Below, one piece after another: positions 15,227 to 23,746 of a DNA stretch of 64,000 nt (the first letter of the stretch is position 1; every line of letters begins with the position of its first letter). A program made the translations under genes and the position numbers. The notes under the pieces are model-generated. The model saw only the letters and a list, made by a program, of their open reading frames with translations, did no database searches and was not told the DNA's origin. The stretch is from CAXXIC01 sp049315325 (GTDB taxonomy: Bacteria > Bacteroidota > Bacteroidia > Bacteroidales > UBA7332): the NCBI GenBank assembly GCA_049315325.1, contig JBMOKJ010000007.1, forward strand, positions 62,001 through 126,000, in the 5' to 3' direction.

Positions 15227-16245
15227 AAAAAAAGATTTTTATCGGAATTGCTGTTTTTATCAGCTCGTTTGTTTTATTCTATTTTCTAAAACCAAACAAA
15301 ACTGAACAAAATCTTACGTATTACAGCAATGTGGGCGAAATATTTGGTTCAACTTACCACATTAAATATCAACATTCCAGTGATTTACAACCGAAGATAG
15401 ACTCTATTCTGAAAGCCTACGACGAATCCGTTTCTCCTTATAAACCAAATTCAATCATCTCACGAATCAACAGAAATGACTCGGCTGTAGTGCTGGATAA
15501 TTGGATGGAAACCCTCATTAAAGTAGGGATACAAGTAGGTAAGGAAACTGATGGTGCATTCGACATCACCATCGAGCCATTGGTCGAAGCATGGGGGTTC
15601 AGCTTTAAGAAAAAAAGAAACATGAACCCAGCACTTGTTGATAGTCTGAAAGCCTTGGTGGATTACAGAAAAATAAAAGTAGCGAATCACAGACTAATCA
15701 AAGAAGATTCAAAAATAACAGTCGATTGTATTTCAATGGGCGACGGTTATGCTACCGATATTATTGCCGATTTTTTGGAAAAAGAGGGGATTAAAAACTA
15801 CCTTGTTGAGATTGGTGGTGAGATAAAGGTGAAAGGCATAAACTCAAGCAGCGATATATGGAATTTGGGCATCGATAAACCTGTAGATCAAAGCGACACA
15901 ACGGTTGCTGAAATACAACAAATTCTGAAATTCAGCAACGGAGCACTCTCTACAAGCGGAAATTATCGTAATTTCTACTATAAAGACGGAAAGAAATATG
16001 CCCACACCATCGACCCAAAAACAGGCTATCCAGTGCAGCATTCGCTTTTGAGTGCTACGATAATTTCTCCATCTTGCATTGAAGCTGACGCCTACTCTAC
16101 AGCATGTATGGTTATCGGTTTAGAAAAAAGCCTAGAATTGCTCAAAAAACTGCCTCATCTAGAGGGTTACTTCATTTACTCTGATGCAAAAGGAGCAATG
16201 CGTGTGACTTACACTGCTGGATTTAAGAAATTTTTGAAAGATTAG
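15223..16245 (+). CDS. apbE: FAD:protein FMN transferase
   Basis: ApbE attaches FMN covalently to Thr/Ser residues of periplasmic or membrane flavoproteins such as NqrB, NqrC and RnfG. The 340-residue protein starts with an uncleaved or lipoprotein-less signal anchor (about residues 5-22). It then shows GEIFGSTYHIKY, SPYKPNSIISRIN, DGAFDITIEPLVEAWGF, CISMGDGYATDIIADFLEK, the FAD-binding YLVEIGGEIKVKG, and a C-terminal HTIDPKTGYPVQHSLLSATI with the Mg2+ region. No nqr or rnf genes lie nearby, so its targets are elsewhere. It is separated from mntP by 116 bases. Confidence 0.92.
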   Translation: MKKKIFIGIAVFISSFVLFYFLKPNKTEQNLTYYSNVGEIFGSTYHIKYQHSSDLQPKIDSILKAYDESVSPYKPNSIISRINRNDSAVVLDNWMETLIKVGIQVGKETDGAFDITIEPLVEAWGFSFKKKRNMNPALVDSLKALVDYRKIKVANHRLIKEDSKITVDCISMGDGYATDIIADFLEKEGIKNYLVEIGGEIKVKGINSSSDIWNLGIDKPVDQSDTTVAEIQQILKFSNGALSTSGNYRNFYYKDGKKYAHTIDPKTGYPVQHSLLSATIISPSCIEADAYSTACMVIGLEKSLELLKKLPHLEGYFIYSDAKGAMRVTYTAGFKKFLKD

Positions 16246-16289
16246 CTGCGATAGCCTCAATTCGATGAGTGTTTCCTAAAAAAAAGGAT

Positions 16290-16297
16290 TAATTTTG
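16290..16297 (+). promoter_or_regulatory. Candidate -7 box for the PBP1A gene
   Basis: TAATTTTG followed by CAG matches the TAnnTTTG consensus and lies 23 bases before the ATG. No clear TTG is present at the usual distance. Confidence 0.45.
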
Positions 16298-16320
16298 CAG
16301 GGTTAAAAAACGATGTAAAA

Positions 16321-18660
16321 ATGACAGACAAGCAAAAAAAGTTTTTCAAATATTTTTGGATCTCATTTTCAATCTTTATTCTTCTTGTCACATCCCTTTT
16401 TGTGCTCATCGCTTATGGAAAAATAGGCTATATGCCTCCCATCGAAGAGCTTGAAAATCCCAAAAACAAGTTTGCATCTGAGGTAATTACCTCCGATATG
16501 GAAGTGCTTGGTCGTTACTACCAAAGCCGCGAGAATCGTGTATTTGTAACGTACAAAGACCTCTCAAGCCATTTGGTCGAAGCACTTATTGCTACTGAAG
16601 ATGCTCGATTTATTTCACATTCGGGTGTTGATGCTTGGGCATTGCTTCGTTCGTTGGTGAAACGCGGTATTTTTATGCAAAAAAGCGCCGGTGGCGGTAG
16701 TACAATTACGCAACAGCTAGCCAAACAGCTCTATTCTCCCGAAGCAGGAAACTTCGTTGAACGTCTGCTCCAAAAGCCTATTGAATGGGTAATTGCAGTG
16801 CAATTGGAACGCTCATACACCAAAGAGGAAATCATCAATATGTATTTCAACAAGTTCGATTTTTTGAACAATGCTGTTGGAGTACAATCGGCTGCGTTGG
16901 TCTATTTCAGTACCACACCCGCCAAATTGAAAATCGAAGAGGCTGCTACATTGGTTGGAATGTGCAAAAACCCATCGTTGTTCAATCCTGTGCGATTTAA
17001 CGAAAGAACAAAAGGACGCCGAAATGTGGTTTTGGAACAAATGTATAAAGCAGACTACATCACTGAAGAGCAGCTCGATTCGTTGCAAAAATTGCCATTG
17101 GTATTGCACTACAACAAAGCGGATCATAAAGAGGGTCTTGCCCCCTATTTCCGCGAATATTTGCGCATGATGCTCACTGCCGAAGAGCCAAATATATCTG
17201 ATTACGCATCGTGGCAATACGCCAAATACCGCTCAGACTCGTTGGCTTGGAAAACCAATCCGCTATACGGTTGGTGTAACAAAAATACCAAACCTGACGG
17301 CTCGCATTACAATCTTTATGTAGATGGATTGAAGATTTATACCACGATCGATTCTCGTATGCAACGCTATGCCGAAGAGGCTGTAACAGAACACATTGGC
17401 AAATTCCTTCAACCCAAGTTTTTTGCCGAAAAACGTGGTCGCTCTTATGCACCATTCTCCAATAAAATTACCAAAGGGCAAGGAGATTCGATTTTGATTC
17501 GATCAATGAAACAGACTGATCGCTACCGTGCACTGAAGAAATCAGGTGTTCCCGAAAACGAAATTCGAAACATTTTCCACACGCGCATTCCGATGCAAGT
17601 TTTCTCGTGGAGTGGCCCTAGAGATACCATTCTCAGCCCTTGGGATTCTATTCGTTACTACAAGCACTTTATTCGGACAGGATTTATGTCGATGGATCCA
17701 CGCACCGGACATGTGAAGGCTTACGTTGGAGGAATTGACTTCAAACAATTCCAATACGATATGGTAGGCGTTGGTCGCCGTCAAGTAGGTTCGACCATCA
17801 AACCATACCTCTACACTTTGGCAATGGAAGAGGGATTCACTCCATGCGACGAAATGATGCACGTGCAACAACGCCTGATGACCGAAGCTGGACAAGTCTG
17901 GATTCCACGCAACGCGAACCAAAAACGTGTGGGTGAAATGGTAACACTGAAATGGGGACTTGCCAACTCAGACAACTGGGTAACAGCCTATTTGATGGGC
18001 AAACTTTCCCCTTATTCATTTGTTCGTTTGCTTCAATCGTTTGGTATAAAGTCGAAACTCGATCCCGTTGTATCTCTTTGTCTTGGACCTTGCGAAGTAA
18101 GTGTAGAAGAGATGGTATCTGCCTACACCGCTTTCGTGAATAAAGGCGTCAAATCAGAGCCACTTTATGTCACTCGAATTGAAGACAGTTATGGAAATGT
18201 ATTGGCAAATTTCGCACCAAAAATGTCGGAAGTTTTCAGTGAAGAGACAGCTTACAAGATGCTTCAAATGTTGAAAGCTGTAGTAGATGGCGGAACTGCT
18301 GCACGAATTCGTTACAGATACGGAATTACAGCACCAATGGGAGGTAAAACCGGTACTACAAACCAAAATGCCGACGGTTGGTTTATGGGCTTCACCCCAA
18401 GTTTGGTTTCTGGAATGTGGGTTGGTGGCGAAGATCGCGCCATTCACTTCGATACCACAAACGACGGACAAGGCGCTAATATGGCATTGCCTATTTATGC
18501 CACTTTTATGAAAAAAGTGTATGGTGATCCACGATTGGGTTATTCTCAAACAGAAAATTTTACGCCATATCCAAAATTCTCAGACCCATGTGCTGAATCA
18601 ACATTCAAGCAAAACTACCAAACAAGTGAACCTGAAGGCATTGATGCTGGATTTGAGTAA
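16321..18660 (+). CDS. Penicillin-binding protein 1A (bifunctional transglycosylase/transpeptidase)
   Basis: A 779-residue class A PBP that polymerises and cross-links peptidoglycan on the outer face of the inner membrane. A single N-terminal membrane helix (residues 13-33) is followed by a GT51 domain with ATEDARFISHSGVD (catalytic Glu), GGGSTITQQLAKQLY and RSYTKEEIINMYFNK. The transpeptidase domain has all three motifs: GSTIKPYLYTLA (Ser nucleophile), the SDN in GLANSDNWVTAY, and KTGTTNQNADGWFMGF. Length and domain order are normal. The gene stands alone between apbE and pheT. Confidence 0.94.
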   Translation: MTDKQKKFFKYFWISFSIFILLVTSLFVLIAYGKIGYMPPIEELENPKNKFASEVITSDMEVLGRYYQSRENRVFVTYKDLSSHLVEALIATEDARFISHSGVDAWALLRSLVKRGIFMQKSAGGGSTITQQLAKQLYSPEAGNFVERLLQKPIEWVIAVQLERSYTKEEIINMYFNKFDFLNNAVGVQSAALVYFSTTPAKLKIEEAATLVGMCKNPSLFNPVRFNERTKGRRNVVLEQMYKADYITEEQLDSLQKLPLVLHYNKADHKEGLAPYFREYLRMMLTAEEPNISDYASWQYAKYRSDSLAWKTNPLYGWCNKNTKPDGSHYNLYVDGLKIYTTIDSRMQRYAEEAVTEHIGKFLQPKFFAEKRGRSYAPFSNKITKGQGDSILIRSMKQTDRYRALKKSGVPENEIRNIFHTRIPMQVFSWSGPRDTILSPWDSIRYYKHFIRTGFMSMDPRTGHVKAYVGGIDFKQFQYDMVGVGRRQVGSTIKPYLYTLAMEEGFTPCDEMMHVQQRLMTEAGQVWIPRNANQKRVGEMVTLKWGLANSDNWVTAYLMGKLSPYSFVRLLQSFGIKSKLDPVVSLCLGPCEVSVEEMVSAYTAFVNKGVKSEPLYVTRIEDSYGNVLANFAPKMSEVFSEETAYKMLQMLKAVVDGGTAARIRYRYGITAPMGGKTGTTNQNADGWFMGFTPSLVSGMWVGGEDRAIHFDTTNDGQGANMALPIYATFMKKVYGDPRLGYSQTENFTPYPKFSDPCAESTFKQNYQTSEPEGIDAGFE

Positions 18661-18748
18661 GTTATTAAGTGAATAACTGAGTAATTGAGTAACTGAATAA
18701 TTGAGTAATTGCGTTTAACGTAATTCATAGAACATAAAACTTTAACAA

Positions 18749-21211
18749 ATGAATATTTCATACAACTGGCTGAAAGAGTATTTGAACATCAATTTGTCGC
18801 CCGAAGAGGTTTCGGCGGCACTAACCTCTATTGGTCTGGAGACCGGAGGAATTGAGGAATTTCAGTCTGTAAAAGGCGGTCTAGAAGGATTGGTGATTGG
18901 TCACGTTTTGACCTGCGAAGAACATCCTAACTCAGACCATTTACACATAACAACTGTTGATTTAGGAACTGGTGAATCGCAACAAATCGTTTGCGGTGCA
19001 GCCAATGTAGCTGCCGGACAGAAAGTAGTAGTTGCCACTATTGGTACAACGCTATACGACGGTGAAGAGTCGTTTACTATCAAAAAATCGAAAATCCGCG
19101 GAGTAGAATCGAACGGGATGATTTGCGCCGAAGACGAAATCGGCATCGGAACAAGTCACGACGGAATTATCGTATTACCAGCAGATGCGCCTGTAGGAAC
19201 TCCTGCGGCTGACTATTACAACGTAAAATCAGACTTCGTGCTCGAAGTCGATATTACGCCTAACCGTGTGGATGCCGCTTCTCACTTTGGAGTGGCACGT
19301 GATTTGGCAGCCTATTTAGCGCAAAATGCCGTAGTAACGCCACTGATGAAACCATCGATAGAAGCTTTTGCAACGAAAACAGACAGTTCTGCCGTTTCAG
19401 TGAAAGTTGAAAACTCCGAGGCTTGCCCGCGCTATTCGGGTGTTACCATCAAAAACGTAACCGTAAAAGAGAGCCCCGAATGGATGCAAAATCGTTTGAA
19501 AGCGATTGGTCTGCGTCCAATCAACAACATTGTCGATATCACCAACTACGTGTTGCACGAATTCGGTCATCCGTTGCATTGCTTCGATTTGAAGGAGATT
19601 GCGGGCAATCAAGTGATTGTGAAAACGGTTGCAAAAGATACAACATTCATCACCCTCGACGAAGCCGAACGTAAATTGGCAGACACCGATTTGATGATTT
19701 GCAACGCCAAAGAAGGCATGTGCATCGCCGGAGTATTTGGCGGTTTGAAATCGGGCGTTACCGAATCGACCACCGAAGTTTTTCTCGAAAGTGCCTATTT
19801 CAGCCCAATGTGGGTGCGTAAAACGGCTCGTCGCCATGGGTTGAACACCGACTCTTCGTTCCGTTTCGAGCGTGGAGCAGACCCCAACAATACGCTTTAC
19901 GTGTTAAAAAGAGCAGCGTTATTGATTCAAGAATTTGCAGGTGGCGACATCGTAGGCGAAGTGGTTGACATCTACCCCACTCCAATCGAAAAAGCAAAAG
20001 TTGAACTTACTTTTGCCAAAATCAATAGTTTGATTGGTAAAACTATTTCTGCTGAAACTGTAAAAAATATTCTGAAAACCCTCGAAATTGAAATTTTGAG
20101 TGAATCAGAAACTGGTTTAATTGTTTCCATCCCGACGTATCGCGTCGATGTACTGCGCGATGTGGATGTGATCGAAGACATTCTCCGTATTTATGGCTAC
20201 AACAACGTAGAAATCAATGAGCAGGTAAACGCCACTTTGTCGTACAAAACCGATACTGACAGAAGCCACAAAATGCAAAACCTCGTTGCTGAGCAATTGG
20301 TAGGCTGTGGCTTTAACGAAATATTGAATAATTCGCTCACAAAATCAGCATACTACAACGACCTGGTGACCTTTCCAGTTGCTAATTGCGTAACAATGCT
20401 GAATCCGTTGAGTCAGGATTTGAACGTGATGCGTCAAACTCTGCTGTTTGGAGGATTGGAAAGCGTGTCATACAACCGAAACCGTAGAAACAGCGACCTC
20501 GCTTTCTTCGAATTTGGGAATTGTTACCAATATAATGAAGCGAAAAAGAGCGAAGAGCATATACTTGCAGCCTACAGCGAAAGTCAACACATCGGCTTGT
20601 GGTTGTGTGGCAACAAAGTGAGCAACTCGTGGGCACACGCTAACGAAGAAACCACTGTTTACCAGTTGAAAGCATACGTTGAGAACATCTTCATCCGACT
20701 AGGTGTGCAAGCAGGTCGATTATCTGAGTCGCAAGTGAGTGACGACATATTTGCTTCTGCACTCAATTACCACACCAAAGGCGGTAAACTGATTGCTACT
20801 GCGGGAATCGTGAACCGTCGCATCCTAAAAGCCTTCGATATCGACACTCCCGTTTTCTATGCCGACATCAATTGGACACTGCTGATGAAAGAGGTGCGCA
20901 ACAGCAAGGTCACCTACAGCGAAATCTCAAAATTCCCTTCTGTGAAACGCGATTTAGCGTTGTTGGTCGATAAAACCGTATCTTTTGCAGAGATTCAGAA
21001 AATTGCAATCGAAAGCGAACGCAAACTGCTGAAAACCGTGGAGTTGTTCGACGTTTACGAAGGGAAAAATCTCGAAGCAGGTAAAAAATCGTACGCTGTC
21101 AGCTTCCTTATTCTCGACGAAACAAAAACATTGGCCGACAAACAGATTGAAGCCATCATGGCAAAAATACAATCGAATTTGGAACAAAAATTGGGAGCAA
21201 AATTGAGGTAG
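18749..21211 (+). CDS. pheT: Phenylalanyl-tRNA synthetase beta subunit
   Basis: The beta subunit of the (alpha-beta)2 enzyme that charges tRNA-Phe in the cytosol. The 820 residues show, in order, the N-terminal NISYNWLKEYL, the EMAP/tRNA-binding domain (GHVLTCEEHPNSDHLHI), B3/B4 editing (HEFGHPLHCFDL, GLNTDSSFRFERG), B5 with DVDVIEDILRIYGYNNV, the core synthetase-like domain, and the C-terminal anticodon-binding FDX-ACB domain (KFPSVKRDLALLVD). pheS is not adjacent, which is usual in Bacteroidota. An inverted pair of C-rich repeats fills the gap to yebC. Confidence 0.96.
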   Translation: MNISYNWLKEYLNINLSPEEVSAALTSIGLETGGIEEFQSVKGGLEGLVIGHVLTCEEHPNSDHLHITTVDLGTGESQQIVCGAANVAAGQKVVVATIGTTLYDGEESFTIKKSKIRGVESNGMICAEDEIGIGTSHDGIIVLPADAPVGTPAADYYNVKSDFVLEVDITPNRVDAASHFGVARDLAAYLAQNAVVTPLMKPSIEAFATKTDSSAVSVKVENSEACPRYSGVTIKNVTVKESPEWMQNRLKAIGLRPINNIVDITNYVLHEFGHPLHCFDLKEIAGNQVIVKTVAKDTTFITLDEAERKLADTDLMICNAKEGMCIAGVFGGLKSGVTESTTEVFLESAYFSPMWVRKTARRHGLNTDSSFRFERGADPNNTLYVLKRAALLIQEFAGGDIVGEVVDIYPTPIEKAKVELTFAKINSLIGKTISAETVKNILKTLEIEILSESETGLIVSIPTYRVDVLRDVDVIEDILRIYGYNNVEINEQVNATLSYKTDTDRSHKMQNLVAEQLVGCGFNEILNNSLTKSAYYNDLVTFPVANCVTMLNPLSQDLNVMRQTLLFGGLESVSYNRNRRNSDLAFFEFGNCYQYNEAKKSEEHILAAYSESQHIGLWLCGNKVSNSWAHANEETTVYQLKAYVENIFIRLGVQAGRLSESQVSDDIFASALNYHTKGGKLIATAGIVNRRILKAFDIDTPVFYADINWTLLMKEVRNSKVTYSEISKFPSVKRDLALLVDKTVSFAEIQKIAIESERKLLKTVELFDVYEGKNLEAGKKSYAVSFLILDETKTLADKQIEAIMAKIQSNLEQKLGAKLR

Positions 21212-21338
21212 TAGCCCCCTCAACCTGACTGCCTTCAGGCAAGTACCCCCAAAGGGGGACTCAAAAAAAGCAAAATATAAATTAAATCACAATAAGGAAG
21301 CATTCCAAAGTCCCCCATTTGGGGGATTAGGGGGCTAC
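21211..21338. repeat. Inverted pair of C-rich intergenic repeats between pheT and yebC
   Basis: GTAGCCCCCT (21211-21220) is mirrored by AGGGGGCTAC (21329-21338). Just inside, CCCCCAAAGGGGGACT (21246-21261) is mirrored by AGTCCCCCATTTGGGGG (21309-21325). Together these are two inverted copies of a dispersed repeat seen widely in Bacteroidota intergenic DNA. The transcript could form a large cruciform that weakens read-through. Confidence 0.7.
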
Positions 21339-21354
21339 CCAAATTCTAAAAACA

Positions 21355-22092
21355 ATGGGAAGAGCATTTGAATACCGCAAAGCCAGAAAAATGAAACGTT
21401 GGGGCAACATGGCCCGCACATTTACCAAATTAGGAAAAGAGATCGCAATCTGCGTAAAATCGGGTGGTCCTGACCCTGATGGCAACCCGCGCCTTCGTGT
21501 GTTGATACAGAACGCAAAAGCAGCAAATATGCCGAAAGAGAACGTTGAGCGCGCCATCAAAAAAGCCAGTTCGAAAGACGAAGCCGACTACAAAGAGATG
21601 GTTTACGAAGGATACGGACCGAACGGAATCGCCATCTTGGTTGAAACTGCGACCGACAATACCACACGCACCGTTGCTAATGTGCGCAGCTTCTTGAATC
21701 ACTCAGGTGGCTCGTTGGGAACATCTGGTAGCCTCGCATTTTTGTTCGACCGCAAGAGCATCTTCAAAGTAGTGCCAAAAGCAGGTGTTTCGCTGGAAGA
21801 TTTGGAGCTTGAACTCATCGACTTTGGTGCAGACGAATTGGTGGAAGAAGAAAACGAAATCACCATCTACGGCGAGTTTGAGTCGTTCAACGCCATTCAG
21901 AAGTACCTTGAAGAGGCAGCCTACGAGATTGTTAGTGCCGAGTTTATCCGCATCCCGAATGACCTCAAAGAGCTGAACAAAGAGCAACGTGCGCAAGTCT
22001 ATAAACTGATAGACAAACTCGAAGATGACGAAGATGTGCAAAACGTCTATCACAATATGAAAGAAGAGGAAGAGGACGGCGACGACGAATAG
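21355..22092 (+). CDS. yebC: YebC/PmpR family protein (TACO1-type translation/regulatory factor)
   Basis: A 245-residue cytosolic protein of the YebC family. It starts MGRAFEYRKARKMKRW and has the conserved DPDGNPRLRVLIQNAK, MPKENVERAIKKA and YEGYGPNGIAILVE. An acidic tail (DDEDVQNVYHNMKEEEEDG) ends the chain. Family members have been described both as DNA-binding regulators and as ribosome factors that relieve proline-stretch stalling; the sequence alone does not decide between these. It is followed by a terminator, so with pheT it closes this plus-strand run. Confidence 0.92.
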   Translation: MGRAFEYRKARKMKRWGNMARTFTKLGKEIAICVKSGGPDPDGNPRLRVLIQNAKAANMPKENVERAIKKASSKDEADYKEMVYEGYGPNGIAILVETATDNTTRTVANVRSFLNHSGGSLGTSGSLAFLFDRKSIFKVVPKAGVSLEDLELELIDFGADELVEEENEITIYGEFESFNAIQKYLEEAAYEIVSAEFIRIPNDLKELNKEQRAQVYKLIDKLEDDEDVQNVYHNMKEEEEDGDDE

Positions 22093-22407
22093 CCGCATAT
22101 CTGATTCAAACTAGACAACCGCCTTGGAATATCAGATTCTGAGGCGGTTTTGTTTTGTAGCATTAAATATTTATACGCATTTAGATTGTATTTCAAAATT
22201 TGTTTTAACTTTACGAACGAAACAAATATAGATTCCCAAATTGTGTATGTGCAACTATTTTAATATCACAAATTATTTTAAATAACTGTAAAACAAACAA
22301 TTAAGGAATAGGTAATATTAAAATAAGTGCAATAGCGTAGTACATACAGGAAACAAGTTTTACATATATTGGTGTTATGGGTAATGCTAACAGACGACAA
22401 ATAGACA
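22093..22407. other. Intergenic region with terminator, AT-rich spacer and half of a cassette-like repeat
   Basis: The first 65 bases hold the yebC terminator. Bases 22160-22370 are AT-rich and I see no gene or clear promoter there. The end, GGTGTTATGGGTAATGCT (22371-22388), is mirrored after the barstar gene. Confidence 0.5.
22117..22157 (+). terminator. Intrinsic terminator after yebC
   Basis: AACCGCCT (22117-22124) pairs with AGGCGGTT (22142-22149) around a 17-base loop and is followed by TTGTTTTG. Confidence 0.7.
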
Positions 22408-22934
22408 ATGACAATATTTCAAAATAATCCTGACGAATGGCAACGACTTGACTGGTCAATTTTACAAAATGGCTGTACAAGTTTGTACTGGAAACTTAAG
22501 ATTTTAGAAAAAGACTTGGCGTGGTTTAAAAAAGAAAAATATTCAATAGTTGACTTTGACTGCAAGACTTGGAGTGACGAAAATGAAATGCACAAGCAAT
22601 TAAAGCACAAACTTAATTTCCCAGACTATTATGGTGAGAATTTTGATGCTCTTAATGACTGTTTATCGGAACTAGAAATATTGAATGTTGGACAAATTGT
22701 AACGTTTAGACACTTAGACAGCCTTGACCCAAAACGTGTCCATATTTTACTTGACGTTTTCGCAAACAATTCAAGAAGACAAATGCTGTTTGGGAAAAGA
22801 CTTATTGTTTTAGCACAGGTTGACAATCCAAACTATCAAATTGAACAAGTTGGAGCGACACCGGTAATGTGGAATGGTGCCGAATGGTTAAACTCAAACA
22901 GACAATGAATAGAAGCACTACCCATAACAGCACC
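22371..22934. repeat. Inverted 14-18 bp repeats flanking the barstar gene
   Basis: GGTGTTATGGGTAATGCT (22371-22388) upstream of barstar and AGCACTACCCATAACAGCACC (22914-22934) downstream are inverted copies with one mismatch and a three-base gap. The shared core is GTTATGGGTA(A/G)TGCT. Such terminal motifs resemble the short sites that bound promoterless accessory genes in Bacteroidota cassette-like loci. No integrase is present in the window. Confidence 0.5.
22408..22908 (+). CDS. Orphan barstar-family ribonuclease inhibitor
   Basis: A 166-residue protein whose central part (about residues 46-130) is a barstar domain: YSIVDFDCKTWSDENEMHKQ, LNFPDYYGENFDALNDCLSE, and the HLDSLDPKRVHILLDVFANN helix region. 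Barstar proteins block barnase-type RNases by covering their active site. About 45 N-terminal residues precede the domain. No barnase or other toxin gene is next to it, so it is an orphan immunity gene; it could neutralise a toxin encoded elsewhere or delivered by another cell. Inverted repeats at both ends suggest the gene arrived as a small mobile unit. Confidence 0.82.
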   Translation: MTIFQNNPDEWQRLDWSILQNGCTSLYWKLKILEKDLAWFKKEKYSIVDFDCKTWSDENEMHKQLKHKLNFPDYYGENFDALNDCLSELEILNVGQIVTFRHLDSLDPKRVHILLDVFANNSRRQMLFGKRLIVLAQVDNPNYQIEQVGATPVMWNGAEWLNSNRQ

Positions 22935-23037
22935 TACCCAAAAGGCGGGGTTTTGTGTTCCAAAGACAGTTTTGTGGTTAATCAAACATTCGTTTTTCAA
23001 ATCAAGTTTTGTGGTAAAAGTCCCGCCCTTCGGGTAG
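22934..23037. repeat. Inverted REP-like hairpin pair upstream of the RAYT gene
   Basis: CTACCCAAAAGGCGGG (22934-22949) and CCCGCCCTTCGGGTAG (23022-23037) are inverted copies of a 16-bp element; each can itself form a short hairpin. They sit directly upstream of a REP-associated transposase and are likely its cognate REP substrate. Confidence 0.65.
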
Positions 23038-23069
23038 CTGAAAAACGTTACCAATTCCCCCATCACCCC

Positions 23070-23735
23070 ATGCCGAACTACAATCCCGAAATACATCACC
23101 GCAGGTCGATTCGATTGAAAGGATATAATTATGCAGAATCGGGTCTCTATTTTATCACGCTCTGCACACAAGATAGAGCACATCTGTTTGGCAAGATTGT
23201 AGCACCAAAAGGCGGCAAAGGCAAAATGATTCTCAACCAGTTTGGGCAAATAGCATGGGATGAATGGATGCAAAGCAGATCAATCAGAGACAACGTCAAG
23301 CTGCACGAATTCGTGGTAATGCCCAACCACATCCACGGCATCGTGGAAATTACAGCGAATAAAGCCAAAGAAAACAGCGCAGGGAAATTTCAATCGCCAT
23401 CGCAAACAATCGGCTCCATCATTCGGGGATATAAAATAGCCACCATCAAAAGGATTAAAAATTTAATCGAAAAAGAGGGAGAAATTGGAAAGAATTTGGG
23501 AAAGGGCGAATTAAATCCAAATTCTAATATAATATCTCTTGAGGGCGAATCGAGTACGGGCGAATTGCAATTCGCCCCAACGATCGCCCCAACGAATCTA
23601 AATCTCAAAATCTGGCAGCGAAACTACTACGAACACATCATACGCGACGAACAATCGCATCAACGAATCTCGGAATACATTATCAACAATCCCGCTAAAT
23701 GGGCAGAAGACAAATTTTACAAATCAAAGAATTAA
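23070..23735 (+). CDS. REP-associated tyrosine transposase (RAYT, IS200-like Y1 family)
   Basis: A 221-residue Y1 HUH single-strand DNA transposase. I chose the ATG at 23070, because the family N-terminus (YNPEIHHRRSIRLKGYNY) begins there and longer frames run through the REP hairpins. It shows YFITLCTQDRAHLFG, the HUH motif within VVMPNHIHGIVEI, and QRNYYEHIIRDEQSHQRISE with the catalytic Tyr region, ending in IINNPAKWAEDKFY. RAYTs act on REP hairpins and are usually domesticated rather than selfish. One REP pair lies just upstream and a 20-bp palindrome lies inside the gene. Variable residues 110-175 look inserted between the HUH and Tyr parts. Confidence 0.9.
   Translation: MPNYNPEIHHRRSIRLKGYNYAESGLYFITLCTQDRAHLFGKIVAPKGGKGKMILNQFGQIAWDEWMQSRSIRDNVKLHEFVVMPNHIHGIVEITANKAKENSAGKFQSPSQTIGSIIRGYKIATIKRIKNLIEKEGEIGKNLGKGELNPNSNIISLEGESSTGELQFAPTIAPTNLNLKIWQRNYYEHIIRDEQSHQRISEYIINNPAKWAEDKFYKSKN
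23558..23577. repeat. Perfect 20-bp palindrome inside the RAYT coding region
   Basis: GGGCGAATTGCAATTCGCCC is perfectly self-complementary and lies in frame within the variable middle of the transposase. A related GAGGGCGAATCGAG occurs just before it. It has the form of a REP unit absorbed into the coding sequence. Confidence 0.75.
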
Positions 23736-23746
23736 ACAAAATAATT

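Noticed and set aside
22408..22908. Barstar as part of an adjacent toxin-antitoxin pair
   Set aside because: No RNase toxin or other partner gene lies on either side; neighbours are yebC and a transposase.
22371..22934. A true integron attC pair
   Set aside because: The motif lacks the full GTTRRRY core and there is no integrase in the window; kept only as cassette-like inverted repeats.
22836..23273. A 145-codon minus-strand frame across the barstar end and RAYT start
   Set aside because: It spans two unrelated features and the REP hairpins, with no recognisable domain.
23070..23735. A complete IS200/IS605 insertion sequence
   Set aside because: No tnpB is present and the protein has the RAYT-type C-terminus, with REP hairpins rather than IS ends.
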